Assembly: GCA_947165025.1 (NCBI GenBank)
Contig: CAMUYQ010000008.1
Coordinates: 1-64,000, forward strand
DNA: 64,000 bases
Direction of reading: 5' to 3'
Source: an uncultured Lachnospiraceae bacterium
GTDB lineage: Bacteria > Bacillota > Clostridia > Lachnospirales > Lachnospiraceae
Part shown: positions 42,588 to 51,425 of the stretch, piece after piece
Numbering within the stretch: position 1 is the first letter of the stretch
How the letters are laid out: each line of letters begins with the position of its first letter
Notes under the pieces: model-generated
Databases searched by the model: none
Seen by the model: only the letters and a program-made list of their open reading frames with translations
Told to the model about the DNA's origin: nothing
Translations under genes and position numbers: made by a program

Positions 42588-43502
42588 CTAGTCCTGGGTT
42601 ATGGCATTTTCCTTATGCCACTTCTGACCGTCAAAGATGTCTTCCTTGATCTTTTTGTTAAGATCCGAAACCTTATAGTATTTTATCTCTTCACGCTTGA
42701 ATTCGAGCAGTGCGATAACGAGCTCTTCTCTCTGTATCCCGCGTACCCCGCCGTAAATGTACGTTTCAAATACGCGTTCATTGTTTTTGACGTTTGTGAT
42801 CGCATCAAATATCTCATCGTCGTAGATCGCCTTTGAATAGTACACCCCGTCAAGCGGCATGACCTTTTCATCGGGAATATCCATAACGTAATAGCAAATG
42901 CTCGTGCTGACCTTTACAGGATTACGCCTGAACTTTCCCCTGATATAGTACGGATAGTACGCAAGATCCTTGATCTTTTTAACTCTTCCGTCAAGAACAA
43001 GTTCTTTAAGGTATGTTGAACTGATCTCTCTCTTTCCGTCCTTGATCTTACTGATGATCTCGACCTCGTAATCGTAGATCGGTCCGAAATCGCGGAGCAT
43101 CTGGGCATTTCCCGCCGCACCCTGTCCGAAAGTACAGTCCTCTCCGACAACAACGGCACCGGCATTCATCCTGTCAACGATAAACTCCTCGATGAACTCC
43201 TGCGCACTTATCGACGCGGTCTTTTCATAGAACGGAAATTCTATGTAATAATCAACTCCTATATTTGAGAAGATATACCTCTTTTCAACATTTGACAGCA
43301 GCACTCCCTTATCCGTTCCAAAGCCGAGACTTGAAGGCGGAATGTCAAAAGTGAGGACGCAAAGCTTGTATCCTCTCCTGATATACGTCTTCATCCGTTC
43401 GATGATCGTCATGTGTCCTTTATGGACACCGTCAAACTTTCCTATCGAGACGACCGTCTTTTCCGGAATCCTGAAATCAGTTGTTCCCGAAATAATGTTC
43501 AT
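42588..43502 (-). CDS. ribF: RibF-type FAD synthetase with degenerate riboflavin-kinase domain
   Basis: 304 residues. The N-terminal FMN adenylyltransferase domain is intact: IGKFDGVHKGH (about 22-32), GEDCTFGQGAAGN and ISSTYLKELV. The C-terminal riboflavin-kinase region keeps FETYIYGG and LEFKREE blocks but I find no PTAN motif, the Mg/ATP-binding heart of the kinase; the corresponding place reads RRNPVKVSTSICYY. It may make FAD but not FMN. It is the last gene of the infB operon before the transporter, as in other Firmicutes. Confidence 0.88.
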   Translation of the reverse strand: MNIISGTTDFRIPEKTVVSIGKFDGVHKGHMTIIERMKTYIRRGYKLCVLTFDIPPSSLGFGTDKGVLLSNVEKRYIFSNIGVDYYIEFPFYEKTASISAQEFIEEFIVDRMNAGAVVVGEDCTFGQGAAGNAQMLRDFGPIYDYEVEIISKIKDGKREISSTYLKELVLDGRVKKIKDLAYYPYYIRGKFRRNPVKVSTSICYYVMDIPDEKVMPLDGVYYSKAIYDDEIFDAITNVKNNERVFETYIYGGVRGIQREELVIALLEFKREEIKYYKVSDLNKKIKEDIFDGQKWHKENAITQD

Positions 43503-43522
43503 TCCTTACAGAATCCTCATGA

Positions 43523-44434
43523 TCAGTTCAAAAACATCTTGTATGGTTTGAAAATATCATCTGATATTTTATATTCATATACACCGGCAAAGCATCCGTC
43601 CCTGTCATACATACGTATCCTTGCCGCTTCCTTCACATCCTTTGCCATATCAGGCAGCAGCTGTCTCAGTTCTTTTCCCCTGATAACGTTGCCGTTTCGA
43701 AGGAGCTTTGACAGACCTGCATCGAGCCGGGCTTGGGGAAGATCGGAAAATACATCCTCCAGGCTTACGATAACGTCAGATATCTTTTCTTCTGCCATCG
43801 CATCTTCAATGTCCGAAAGCTTATATGAATTCTCTATCCTGAATTCTCCGACAACGGTTCGCGTCAGTTTTTCCATCGACGCGCCGCAGCCGAGCTTCTT
43901 TCCGATATCATCTATCAGCGACCTGATATATGTGCCTTTTCCGCATTTAACGCGTATCTGAACGCGCGGAAGATCGATGCCGAGTATCTCTATGTCGTAT
44001 ATATTGACAAATACGCTCTTCCTCTCAACCGTTATGCCGCTTCTGGCAAGCTCGTACAGTTTCTTACCGTCAACCTTTTTGGCCGAGTACATAGGCGGGA
44101 TCTGATCGTAACCACCGATGAACGATCTGATCGCTTCTTTGATCTCGCTCTTGGTTGACATAACTTCTTTTTCTTCAAGGAGAACACCGGTAACATCCAG
44201 TGTATCATATGATCTTCCGAGTATCATGACAGCTTCGTATTCCTTGTCATGATCCGTAAATGTCTCACAGAGCTTTGTTGCCGCACCGACGCACACCGGA
44301 AGGACTCCTTCCGCCATCGGATCGAGCGTCCCCGTGTGCCCTATCTTCTTCGTATGAAGTATTCCCCGAAGACGCGCCACAACGTCATGGCTCGTGTAAT
44401 CTTTTTCCTTGAAGATGTTCAGAATACCGTTTAT
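43523..44434 (-). CDS. truB: tRNA pseudouridine(55) synthase, apparently with an ATA start
   Basis: 303 residues with the catalytic HTGTLDPMAEGVLPVC (Asp in GTLDP) and the family block GKGTYIRSLIDDIGKKLGC. The first ATG/GTG/TTG in frame is GTG 44380, which would remove the conserved family start INGILNIFKEKDYTSHDVV. That segment is in frame just upstream, with no ATG, GTG or TTG before it; ATA 44434 is six bases after AAGGGGGAG. I infer an ATA start; the conservative start is 44380 (285 residues). It makes pseudouridine 55 in the T loop. Confidence 0.88.
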   Translation of the reverse strand: MNGILNIFKEKDYTSHDVVARLRGILHTKKIGHTGTLDPMAEGVLPVCVGAATKLCETFTDHDKEYEAVMILGRSYDTLDVTGVLLEEKEVMSTKSEIKEAIRSFIGGYDQIPPMYSAKKVDGKKLYELARSGITVERKSVFVNIYDIEILGIDLPRVQIRVKCGKGTYIRSLIDDIGKKLGCGASMEKLTRTVVGEFRIENSYKLSDIEDAMAEEKISDVIVSLEDVFSDLPQARLDAGLSKLLRNGNVIRGKELRQLLPDMAKDVKEAARIRMYDRDGCFAGVYEYKISDDIFKPYKMFLN

Positions 44435-44447
44435 CGCACTCTCCCCC

Positions 44448-45398
44448 TTACTGAAGCTGCTTTTCTATCTCTTTTGAGAGTGCGTTTATAACGTCATAGT
44501 ATGTTCCGTTCATCTCAACACCTGCCGCCCTGTCATGTCCGCCGCCGCCGAATACGGCTGCGACCGTGGCAACGTTCACGCCGCCTTCCGATCTCATGCT
44601 GACCTTATAGCGCTGCGTTCCCATCTCGTACATGAATATCGCCACCTCAACGCCTCGCGTGTTCTTGAGCTGGTTGACGATACCTTCGAGATGCTTCGGA
44701 AGAACCTCGTAGAAGTCCATCATCTTCCTGTCCACCATGCTGACGATGCACCTTCCGTCCATGAACAGTATGCTCTCGAGAAGAGCCCTGCCGAGGATCT
44801 GGTTCTGGACATATGATTTTTCATAAAATGTCTCGCGTATTATCCTGGGCGCGTTAAAATCATACCCGATGAGCTCTGCAACTACCATAAAGCTGTTCCG
44901 GCTCATGTTGGAATACTGGAATACGCCCGAATCGTGGACGATCCCGGTATACAGGCACTCGGCAACGCTGTCGTCGATAAACTCTTTGTCAAACGTTTCA
45001 AAGAGTACTTCGCAGGTACTTGATGCCTCGGCTCTTATAAGGTTCACGTCGGCAAGCCCCGGATTGGTCTCATGATGATCGACGCAGATCGTCTTATCCG
45101 CTTCATCAAAAAACCACTGTGACTCTCCGAGACGGTCAAGAGCGCTCACGTCAAGTGCGATGAACACGTCATACTTCTCCTTCGGAGAATACGTAAGGTT
45201 CATCTCATCATACCCTTTCAGGTATGAAAAGATCGTGGGCGGGTTATCCTGCGCAAATACCGCAACCTTCAGATCAGGTCTTGCATTCAGCAGGTAGTTT
45301 CTGACCGCGAGCGTCGAACTTATGCAGTCACCGTCGGGCCTTATATGTCCCGCAATGGCAACACTTTTTGCATTTCCTATCTCACTTAGAAGATTCAT
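44448..45398 (-). CDS. nrnA: DHH-family phosphoesterase (NrnA-like oligoribonuclease/pAp phosphatase)
   Basis: 316 residues. DHH metal motifs: GHIRPDGDCISS at about 17-28, VDHHETNPG near 103, and DHHA1 ending FGGGGHDRAAGVEM. The family degrades nanoRNA and dephosphorylates pAp. Position between rbfA and truB is conserved in Firmicutes. It overlaps rbfA by 4 bp. Confidence 0.93.
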   Translation of the reverse strand: MNLLSEIGNAKSVAIAGHIRPDGDCISSTLAVRNYLLNARPDLKVAVFAQDNPPTIFSYLKGYDEMNLTYSPKEKYDVFIALDVSALDRLGESQWFFDEADKTICVDHHETNPGLADVNLIRAEASSTCEVLFETFDKEFIDDSVAECLYTGIVHDSGVFQYSNMSRNSFMVVAELIGYDFNAPRIIRETFYEKSYVQNQILGRALLESILFMDGRCIVSMVDRKMMDFYEVLPKHLEGIVNQLKNTRGVEVAIFMYEMGTQRYKVSMRSEGGVNVATVAAVFGGGGHDRAAGVEMNGTYYDVINALSKEIEKQLQ

Positions 45399-45784
45399 TC
45401 ATTATCCTCTTTTGCATCGTCCCTTTCGTGGATCGGTGCCATGACTTCATCAATCTTAGCCGACATCGCCATTCCGTATTCCGTTGATGTGTCGGCTATG
45501 AACGTAAGCGCGGGAGTGTTCCTGAGATTGAGCGTTGTGGCAAGATGATGCCTCATGAAACCTTCCGCATTCCTGAGACCGGCAAGTGTTTCACTTCGCA
45601 CGGTCTCGTCACCCAGGACGCTGACATATACCTTACAGGTCTTGAGGTCAGGTGCGACCTCAACATCCGTAACGCACGTCATCGGCGCTATCCTGGGATC
45701 CTTTATCCCACCCCGGATGAGATTTGCGAGTTCCTTCATGACCTCGGCATTGATCCGGGTATTCTTTATACTGTTCTTTCTCAT
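45395..45784 (-). CDS. rbfA: Ribosome-binding factor A
   Basis: 129 residues with the RbfA KH-like fold: [42 protein letters not shown] and [13 protein letters not shown]. It matures 16S rRNA at low temperature. It overlaps infB and nrnA by 4 bp each. Confidence 0.95.
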   Translation of the reverse strand: MRKNSIKNTRINAEVMKELANLIRGGIKDPRIAPMTCVTDVEVAPDLKTCKVYVSVLGDETVRSETLAGLRNAEGFMRHHLATTLNLRNTPALTFIADTSTEYGMAMSAKIDEVMAPIHERDDAKEDNE

Positions 45785-48486
45785 TTTCTCGGTACCTCGA
45801 CCATCTTGTAAGCTTCAACGACATCAAGCTCCGCAAAATCACCGAAGTCTTCGAATACGAGACCGCATTCGAAACCGGTCTTGACTTCCTTGACGTCGTC
45901 CTTGAATCTCTTGAGCGATGCAAGCTTTCCTTCGTATATCTGCTCGCCTTCTCTTGAGATCCTGACAAGACATCCGCGCTCGAGCACACCGTCAAGCACA
46001 TAGGAACCTGCGATGTTTCCTATGCCGCTGGCCTTGAATATCTGCCTGATCTCGGCATGTCCGAGGACCTTCTCCTCAAATACCGGATCGAGCATTCCCT
46101 TCATGGCGTCTTCCACGTCCTCTATAGCCTTGTAGATGACATCGTACAGTCTCAGATCGACACCCTCGGACTCGGCTGTTGCCTTTGCCGTAGCATCGGG
46201 ACGTACGTTAAATCCGATGATGATCGCATCACTGGCGCTTGCAAGTATAACGTCGGACTCGTTGATCGCACCGACACCGCTGTGGATGACTTTGACAACG
46301 ACTTCCTCGTTTGAAAGCTTAAGCAGCGATTCCTTGACCGCTTCGACGGAACCCTGAACGTCTGCCTTGAGGATGAGGTTGAGTTCCTTGAGGTTGCCCT
46401 CCTGGATCTTGGAGAACAGTCCCTCGAGAGACATCTTGGACTTCATCTTTGTATCGTCAAGAAGCTTAACCTTGTTCTGCGCTATGAACGTTTCGGCAAA
46501 GTTCTTTGCTTCCTTGTCGGAATCAAGCGATACGAACACTTCGCCTGCTCCCGGGACATCGTTAAGACCGAGTATCTCAACGGGTGTTGAAGGACCTGCC
46601 TCTTTAACGCGTCTTCCGCTGTCGTCGATCATCGCCCTTACCTTACCGTGTGAAGGACCTGCGGCGATAAAATCACCGACCTTAAGTGTACCCTTCTGTA
46701 CGAGTACTGTGGCAACGGGACCGCGTCCCTTGTCAAGCTGAGCCTCAATGACCATACCTCTTGCTCTTCTGTTGGCATTGGCCTTGAGCTCAAGGATATC
46801 GCTTGTCAGAAGGATCATTTCAAGAAGTTCCTTGATACCTTCACCGGTCTTGGCCGAAACAGGTGCAAATACCGTGCTTCCGCCCCAGTCCTCTGGTACG
46901 AGTTCGTACTCTGAGAGTTCCTGCTTGACTCTGTCTATGTTTGCCGACGGTTTATCGATCTTGTTGACCGCAACGATGATCTCAATGCCGGCTGCTTTTG
47001 CATGGTTGATGGCTTCTATCGTCTGAGGCATAACACCGTCATCGGCCGCAACTACGAGGATCGCGATATCCGTCGCATTGGCTCCGCGCATACGCATTGC
47101 GGTGAACGCTTCATGACCCGGTGTATCAAGGAATGTGATCTTCCTGCCGTTAACGTTAACGACATAAGCACCGATAGCCTGCGTGATACCGCCGGCCTCG
47201 CCCTCGATGACCTTTGTGTTACGGATCGCATCAAGAAGCGAAGTTTTACCGTGGTCAACGTGACCCATAACGCATATTACGGGAGGACGTGGTGTCATTG
47301 TCGAAGGATCTTCCTCTTCCTCTTTCAGCAGTTCCTCGATGACATCGACTACGACTTCCTTCTCGCAGAGGATATCGTATTCAACAGCGATCTCCTCGGC
47401 TTCCTCATATGATATCTCTTCATTGACCGTAACGACCTTGCCCTGAAGGAACAGCTTCTTGATGATCTGTGAAGACTGGATCTTCATCTTGTCGGCAAGT
47501 TCCTTGATGGTGATCGTCTCGGGAAGAGTGATGACTTTGATCTTCTCCTCTTCGACCTCTTCTTTCTTCTGGGCAGGAGGCATGATCATCTTGGATGTCT
47601 TGCCCTTTACCTGCTTGCCGCCCTTGAAACCGTCCTCATTCTCATATATACGGTCTTTCTTGTTCTTATCCTTGGAGGTGTTACCCTTTCTCTCGCTCGC
47701 GCCTCTTCTCTGTTCGCCCTTGGTATTATCGGACGAAGCGTTGAATCCGCGGCCCTGGTTGATGACTATTCCGCCACGCTGAGGTGCTGCGGCTCTTGCG
47801 GGTCTTTCTGCTGCTCCTGCTCCTCCTCTTCGCTCTGCAGGTGCTGCACTTCTTTGCGCCGGAGTACTTCCAGTATTACTGCCAGCGCTACTGCCACTAT
47901 TCCCAGCAGGAACGACATTCTCTTTAACATTTTCCGTACTTTCTTTCTTAGGCGCAGTGCCTGTTCTACGTAACCTATCTCGATCGCCTCCCTGATGTGT
48001 TTCCGCAAGTCTTGCGGCTCTTTCCGCTGTTGTGGGTACGGTCGGACGGATTATACCGCCGCCTGCCGGCCTTGCGGGTGCTCCTGTCCTGTTAGTCTGT
48101 GCTGCTCCGCCACGTCCCTGCATCTGGGCATTTCTTGCCGAAGATACGACTATGATCGGTTTCTTTTTCCTTACGGGAGCCGCACCGGCGGGCGCTGCTC
48201 CTGCAGGTCTTGCAGGCTTTGCCGCACTCTTTGTCTCATCAGCAGCAGCCTTTTTAGCGGGCTCTTTTGCACTCTCTTTTGCGCTCTGCCCGGCCTCGGC
48301 CTTCCCGGCCGGAGCAGGTGATGAAGCGCCGCCTTTGAGCTTCTTTCTTACCGCATCGGCCTGATCGTCCTCAAGTCCCGATGCTGCGGTCTTTCCTTCA
48401 ATGCCGATCTGCGTGAGGGCCGCTATGACTTCGCTGCTCTTTATGTCAAATTCTTTTGCTATCTCGTGTACTTTAATCTTTGCCAT
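45781..48486 (-). CDS. infB: Translation initiation factor IF-2
   Basis: 901 residues. The N-terminal IF2N part ([20 protein letters not shown]) is followed by a long low-complexity Ala/Pro/Lys/Arg/Gly linker (about 60-310) and a second IF2N block near 320. The G domain has [15 protein letters not shown] (about 410), [15 protein letters not shown] and NKIDKPSAN. It recruits initiator tRNA to the 30S subunit. Overlaps neighbours at both ends. Confidence 0.97.
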   Translation of the reverse strand: MAKIKVHEIAKEFDIKSSEVIAALTQIGIEGKTAASGLEDDQADAVRKKLKGGASSPAPAGKAEAGQSAKESAKEPAKKAAADETKSAAKPARPAGAAPAGAAPVRKKKPIIVVSSARNAQMQGRGGAAQTNRTGAPARPAGGGIIRPTVPTTAERAARLAETHQGGDRDRLRRTGTAPKKESTENVKENVVPAGNSGSSAGSNTGSTPAQRSAAPAERRGGAGAAERPARAAAPQRGGIVINQGRGFNASSDNTKGEQRRGASERKGNTSKDKNKKDRIYENEDGFKGGKQVKGKTSKMIMPPAQKKEEVEEEKIKVITLPETITIKELADKMKIQSSQIIKKLFLQGKVVTVNEEISYEEAEEIAVEYDILCEKEVVVDVIEELLKEEEEDPSTMTPRPPVICVMGHVDHGKTSLLDAIRNTKVIEGEAGGITQAIGAYVVNVNGRKITFLDTPGHEAFTAMRMRGANATDIAILVVAADDGVMPQTIEAINHAKAAGIEIIVAVNKIDKPSANIDRVKQELSEYELVPEDWGGSTVFAPVSAKTGEGIKELLEMILLTSDILELKANANRRARGMVIEAQLDKGRGPVATVLVQKGTLKVGDFIAAGPSHGKVRAMIDDSGRRVKEAGPSTPVEILGLNDVPGAGEVFVSLDSDKEAKNFAETFIAQNKVKLLDDTKMKSKMSLEGLFSKIQEGNLKELNLILKADVQGSVEAVKESLLKLSNEEVVVKVIHSGVGAINESDVILASASDAIIIGFNVRPDATAKATAESEGVDLRLYDVIYKAIEDVEDAMKGMLDPVFEEKVLGHAEIRQIFKASGIGNIAGSYVLDGVLERGCLVRISREGEQIYEGKLASLKRFKDDVKEVKTGFECGLVFEDFGDFAELDVVEAYKMVEVPRK

Positions 48487-48803
48487 TAATCACTGCCTCC
48501 GTTCGTTGCTTTTTTCAGGATCTGCTTAGCCAGATTCTCGTTCGTTATACTCAGCGATGCCCTGAACTCTTTGCCTATCGCATGTCCCAGGCTTTCTTTG
48601 TCCGAGTATAGGAGGAACGGGACCTGATGATATGAACACATATCCTTAAACTGCTTCCTTGTATTGTCTGACGCATCCGCGGCCACGATGCACAGGAATG
48701 ATTTTCCCTCCTTGATCGTGCTCTCTGTCATGAACTCTCCGCTTTTGACGCCTCCGGCCTTCTGGGCAAGCCCGAGAAGCTGCAATACAGGGTCCGGTCT
48801 CAT
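48486..48803 (-). CDS. L7Ae-family RNA-binding protein (YlxQ-like)
   Basis: 105 residues with an L7Ae/L30e fold: [20 protein letters not shown], then [20 protein letters not shown]. YlxQ-type proteins sit between nusA and infB and probably bind kink-turn RNA. The ylxR gene that normally lies just before it is absent; only 4 bp separate this gene from nusA. The stop overlaps the infB start. Confidence 0.85.
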   Translation of the reverse strand: MRPDPVLQLLGLAQKAGGVKSGEFMTESTIKEGKSFLCIVAADASDNTRKQFKDMCSYHQVPFLLYSDKESLGHAIGKEFRASLSITNENLAKQILKKATNGGSD

Positions 48804-48807
48804 AAGA

Positions 48808-50013
48808 TCATTCTTCTCCTTCTTCTACAGATCCTTCTTCGGCGTATTCTTCTTCAGCGTATTCGCCCTCCTCATACTCTCCGTCGATGTATTCGCCTTC
48901 TTCGTATTCTTCCTCATCATAGTAATCTTCAAGACGGAATCCCGGAGTATCCTTTGCCTGGGTCTCCGATTTGATGTCGATCTTGAAACCCGTAAGCTTG
49001 GCAGCAAGTCTTGCGTTCTGTCCTTCCTTACCGATCGCAAGCGAAAGCTGATCGTCGGGAACAACGACCTTGGCTGATTTTTCATCGCTGTCGGCGATGA
49101 CGAACACAACCTTTGCGGGTGAAAGTGCATTCTCTATAAGGATACCGGGGTTGTCATCCCAGCATATGATATCTATCTTCTCGCCGCGAAGCTCGTCAAC
49201 TACGGCATTAACTCTCGTTCCGTTCATACCGACGCATGCTCCGACGGGATCAACGTCCGGATTGTTTGACCAGACAGCCATCTTCGTACGGCTGCCGGCT
49301 TCCCTGGCTATTGATTTTATCTCAACGCTTCCGTCACGGATCTCGGAAACCTCGGCCTCAAACAGGCACTTAACAAGGTACGGATGAGTACGTGAAACGG
49401 AGATCCTCGGTCCGCGGTTGTTGTCCTTGACTTCGACAACATAAACCTTTACGCGGTCGTTGATTCTAAGGTTCTCTCTCGGGATCTGCTCAGACTCGGG
49501 AAGGAATGCATCCGCTTTTCCGAGATCGATGCAAACATTCTTGCCGACATATCTCTGAACAACACCGGTAACGACCTGGCGTTCCTTGTCCTTGAACGTC
49601 TTGACGACAACCGAACGCTCTTCCTCGCGGATCTTCTGGAGGATAACGTTCTTCGCGTTCGTCGTTGCGATACGTCCGAAATCTTTGCTCTCTATCTCGA
49701 CATCAACGATATCACCGACCTTTACGCCGGGTACAATCTTCTTTGCCTCTTCCTTTGCGATCTCAGCCACGTTGTCCTCGGGCTTCATCACTACGACCTT
49801 CTGTGCAAACACCTTGAACTTTCCGGTCTGTCTGTCGATCTCGACACGCATGTTGTCGGACTTGCCGAAATGCTGTTTGCAGGCTGTCAAAAGTGATGTC
49901 TCGATCGCCTCGAACATCGTCTCTTTGCTGATGTCCTTCTCCTTTTCCAATATCTCAAGAGCCATTAAAAGCTCTTTTCCGCTGTCTTCCTTCTGTACTT
50001 CCTTCTTTGCCAT
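48808..50013 (-). CDS. nusA: Transcription termination/antitermination factor NusA
   Basis: 401 residues: N-terminal domain (to about 125), S1 (TGVVQRYVGKNVCIDLGKAD, about 150), then two KH domains (GACVGMNGTRVNAVVDELRG near 245; AIGKEGQNARLAAKLTG near 325). The tail (from about 360) is very acidic with EYEEGEY-type repeats. It controls RNA polymerase pausing. It is the second gene of the rimP operon. Confidence 0.96.
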   Translation of the reverse strand: MAKKEVQKEDSGKELLMALEILEKEKDISKETMFEAIETSLLTACKQHFGKSDNMRVEIDRQTGKFKVFAQKVVVMKPEDNVAEIAKEEAKKIVPGVKVGDIVDVEIESKDFGRIATTNAKNVILQKIREEERSVVVKTFKDKERQVVTGVVQRYVGKNVCIDLGKADAFLPESEQIPRENLRINDRVKVYVVEVKDNNRGPRISVSRTHPYLVKCLFEAEVSEIRDGSVEIKSIAREAGSRTKMAVWSNNPDVDPVGACVGMNGTRVNAVVDELRGEKIDIICWDDNPGILIENALSPAKVVFVIADSDEKSAKVVVPDDQLSLAIGKEGQNARLAAKLTGFKIDIKSETQAKDTPGFRLEDYYDEEEYEEGEYIDGEYEEGEYAEEEYAEEGSVEEGEE

Positions 50014-50028
50014 TTTTATTCTCCTTTT

Positions 50029-50499
50029 TTAAAAATCAATTGCCAGCTTTACCGTTGCGATGTCACTTCTTGAAAGCGACTCAGCCTCTCCGGTGTCCTG
50101 CATTTCTATCGTTATCGTCTCTTTGTCAAACGATATAAGCTTACCCGTTATGTCCTTCTTTCCGTTTACCGGTCTGTAGAACTTTACATCCACATCCCTG
50201 CCGATGCTCTTTGTAAACTCCCTGTCCTTCACAAGCTTTCTTCCCAGCCCCGGTGAACTGACTTCAAGAGTGTACGCATCTTCGATAAAATCATCCTCGT
50301 CAAGTCTGTCCGACAGTTTTCTTGATACCTCGACGCAGTCATCGATCATTATGCCTCCGGGCTTGTCGATGAAAACGCGAAGGTACATTTCCGAGCCTTC
50401 CTTAACGTAACTGACATCCCACAGTTCAAAGTCTGTCGCGTCAAGTATCGGCTCAAGGAGCTTTTCGGTCCGCTGCTCTATGTCTTCCCTTTTTGACAT
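50029..50499 (-). CDS. rimP: Ribosome maturation factor RimP
   Basis: 156 residues with the RimP start EPILDATDFELWDVSYVKEG and the hallmark EVSSPGLGRKLVKDREF. It helps assemble the 30S subunit. The frame runs to 50577, but AGAGGAGGGG before ATG 50499 and the family start fix it. It is first in the nusA-infB operon. Confidence 0.95.
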   Translation of the reverse strand: MSKREDIEQRTEKLLEPILDATDFELWDVSYVKEGSEMYLRVFIDKPGGIMIDDCVEVSRKLSDRLDEDDFIEDAYTLEVSSPGLGRKLVKDREFTKSIGRDVDVKFYRPVNGKKDITGKLISFDKETITIEMQDTGEAESLSRSDIATVKLAIDF

Positions 50500-50528
50500 T
50501 TCCCCTCCTCTTTTGGTCCTTACACTAA

Positions 50529-50558
50529 ATGAAGTGAGCTGCGGACAGCTCACTTCAT
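50529..50558 (-). promoter_or_regulatory. Leader hairpin upstream of rimP, UUCG-type (UNCG) loop
   Basis: On the minus strand ATGAAGTGAGCTG (50558-50546) pairs perfectly with CAGCTCACTTCAT (50541-50529) around a TCCG tetraloop, with no T run. It is in the rimP leader, about 30 bp before the start. A likely promoter, TTGCAA-17-TAGTAT, lies at about 50588-50616. Confidence 0.6.
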
Positions 50559-50614
50559 ACCTAAAACCATAATTCAAATGTTATACTACCACCTGCGTGG
50601 CGTAATTGCAAGAC

Positions 50615-51349
50615 TTATTTCTTGATAGTGATGTTTGTGATATGAGGATTGGGACCTTCATACCAGTACAGGAATCCTGCGCAGTCGATCTTATCACCGA
50701 CTTTGAGTTCCTTGGCTGTCTTGTAAACCTCTGTATCGCTTCCCGTAAGATAAGCTCTTACAAGGAATGTGTACTGCTGTCCGTCCTTTGAAACGTTGAA
50801 GTAAACGTCGTTTCCTTCCTCACCTGATCCGTCCCAGTTGTACAGCCAGTCAGCATCGTTTCCGTTTCCGTCCTTTGAAGCGACAATCTCAAGATCCTTG
50901 AACTCAACGAATCTGTTCATTGCTTCTTCAAGCTCGGGCTTTCCGAGAAGTGATGTAACATCGATCGCAGGTGCGATATAGTCGCCGTCCTCGATCTCAA
51001 ATGTTCCGTCAGTGATCTCAACTTCTCCGGACCACTCTGACTTGAATCCCTTTACCTTGATCTTTGTACCGGGTTTGAGCTTTGCGGAATCCTCTTCGCT
51101 GCAGGGCATATCATAGATAAAATATGCACCCTCCTGATCAGCTGCATAGATCGTGATCTTGTTGTCCCACCAGCTCTGATGAGCCTGCACATATGCCTCT
51201 ATAGTCACTTCGGAATCAAGCGGTGCCGCAACATACTCAGCGTATGTCATGACGCCTTCCGACTTCTTCTCAGGCTGGCCTTTGCCTGAGCATGCAACGA
51301 GCGTAGCCATGCAGAGTACAACCGCAACTGCTGCCAGTAATCTTTTCAT
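50615..51349 (-). CDS. OB-fold-like lipoprotein
   Basis: 244 residues. The signal MKRLLAAVAVVLCMATLVAC ends in a lipobox. The mature part resembles an extracellular nucleic-acid/OB-fold module (SEVTIEAYVQAHQSWWDNKI; KLKPGTKIKVKGFKSEWSGE; LKVGDKIDCAGFLYWYEG), seen in Lachnospiraceae as lone lipoproteins. Ligand unknown. The start is set by GGGAGGAG before ATG 51349. It has its own promoter and follows a sugar transporter operon. Confidence 0.75.
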   Translation of the reverse strand: MKRLLAAVAVVLCMATLVACSGKGQPEKKSEGVMTYAEYVAAPLDSEVTIEAYVQAHQSWWDNKITIYAADQEGAYFIYDMPCSEEDSAKLKPGTKIKVKGFKSEWSGEVEITDGTFEIEDGDYIAPAIDVTSLLGKPELEEAMNRFVEFKDLEIVASKDGNGNDADWLYNWDGSGEEGNDVYFNVSKDGQQYTFLVRAYLTGSDTEVYKTAKELKVGDKIDCAGFLYWYEGPNPHITNITIKK

Positions 51350-51397
51350 AATGATCTCCTCCCTTTTGAGAAAACAACATCTGTTTCCGACACGGTA

Positions 51398-51425
51398 ATT
51401 ATATAACACATTTCAGATAAATCAA
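51398..51425 (-). promoter_or_regulatory. Promoter of the OB-fold-like lipoprotein gene
   Basis: On the minus strand TTGATT (51425-51420), 16-bp spacer, TATAAT (51403-51398). The -35 overlaps the stop of the preceding gene. Confidence 0.75.
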
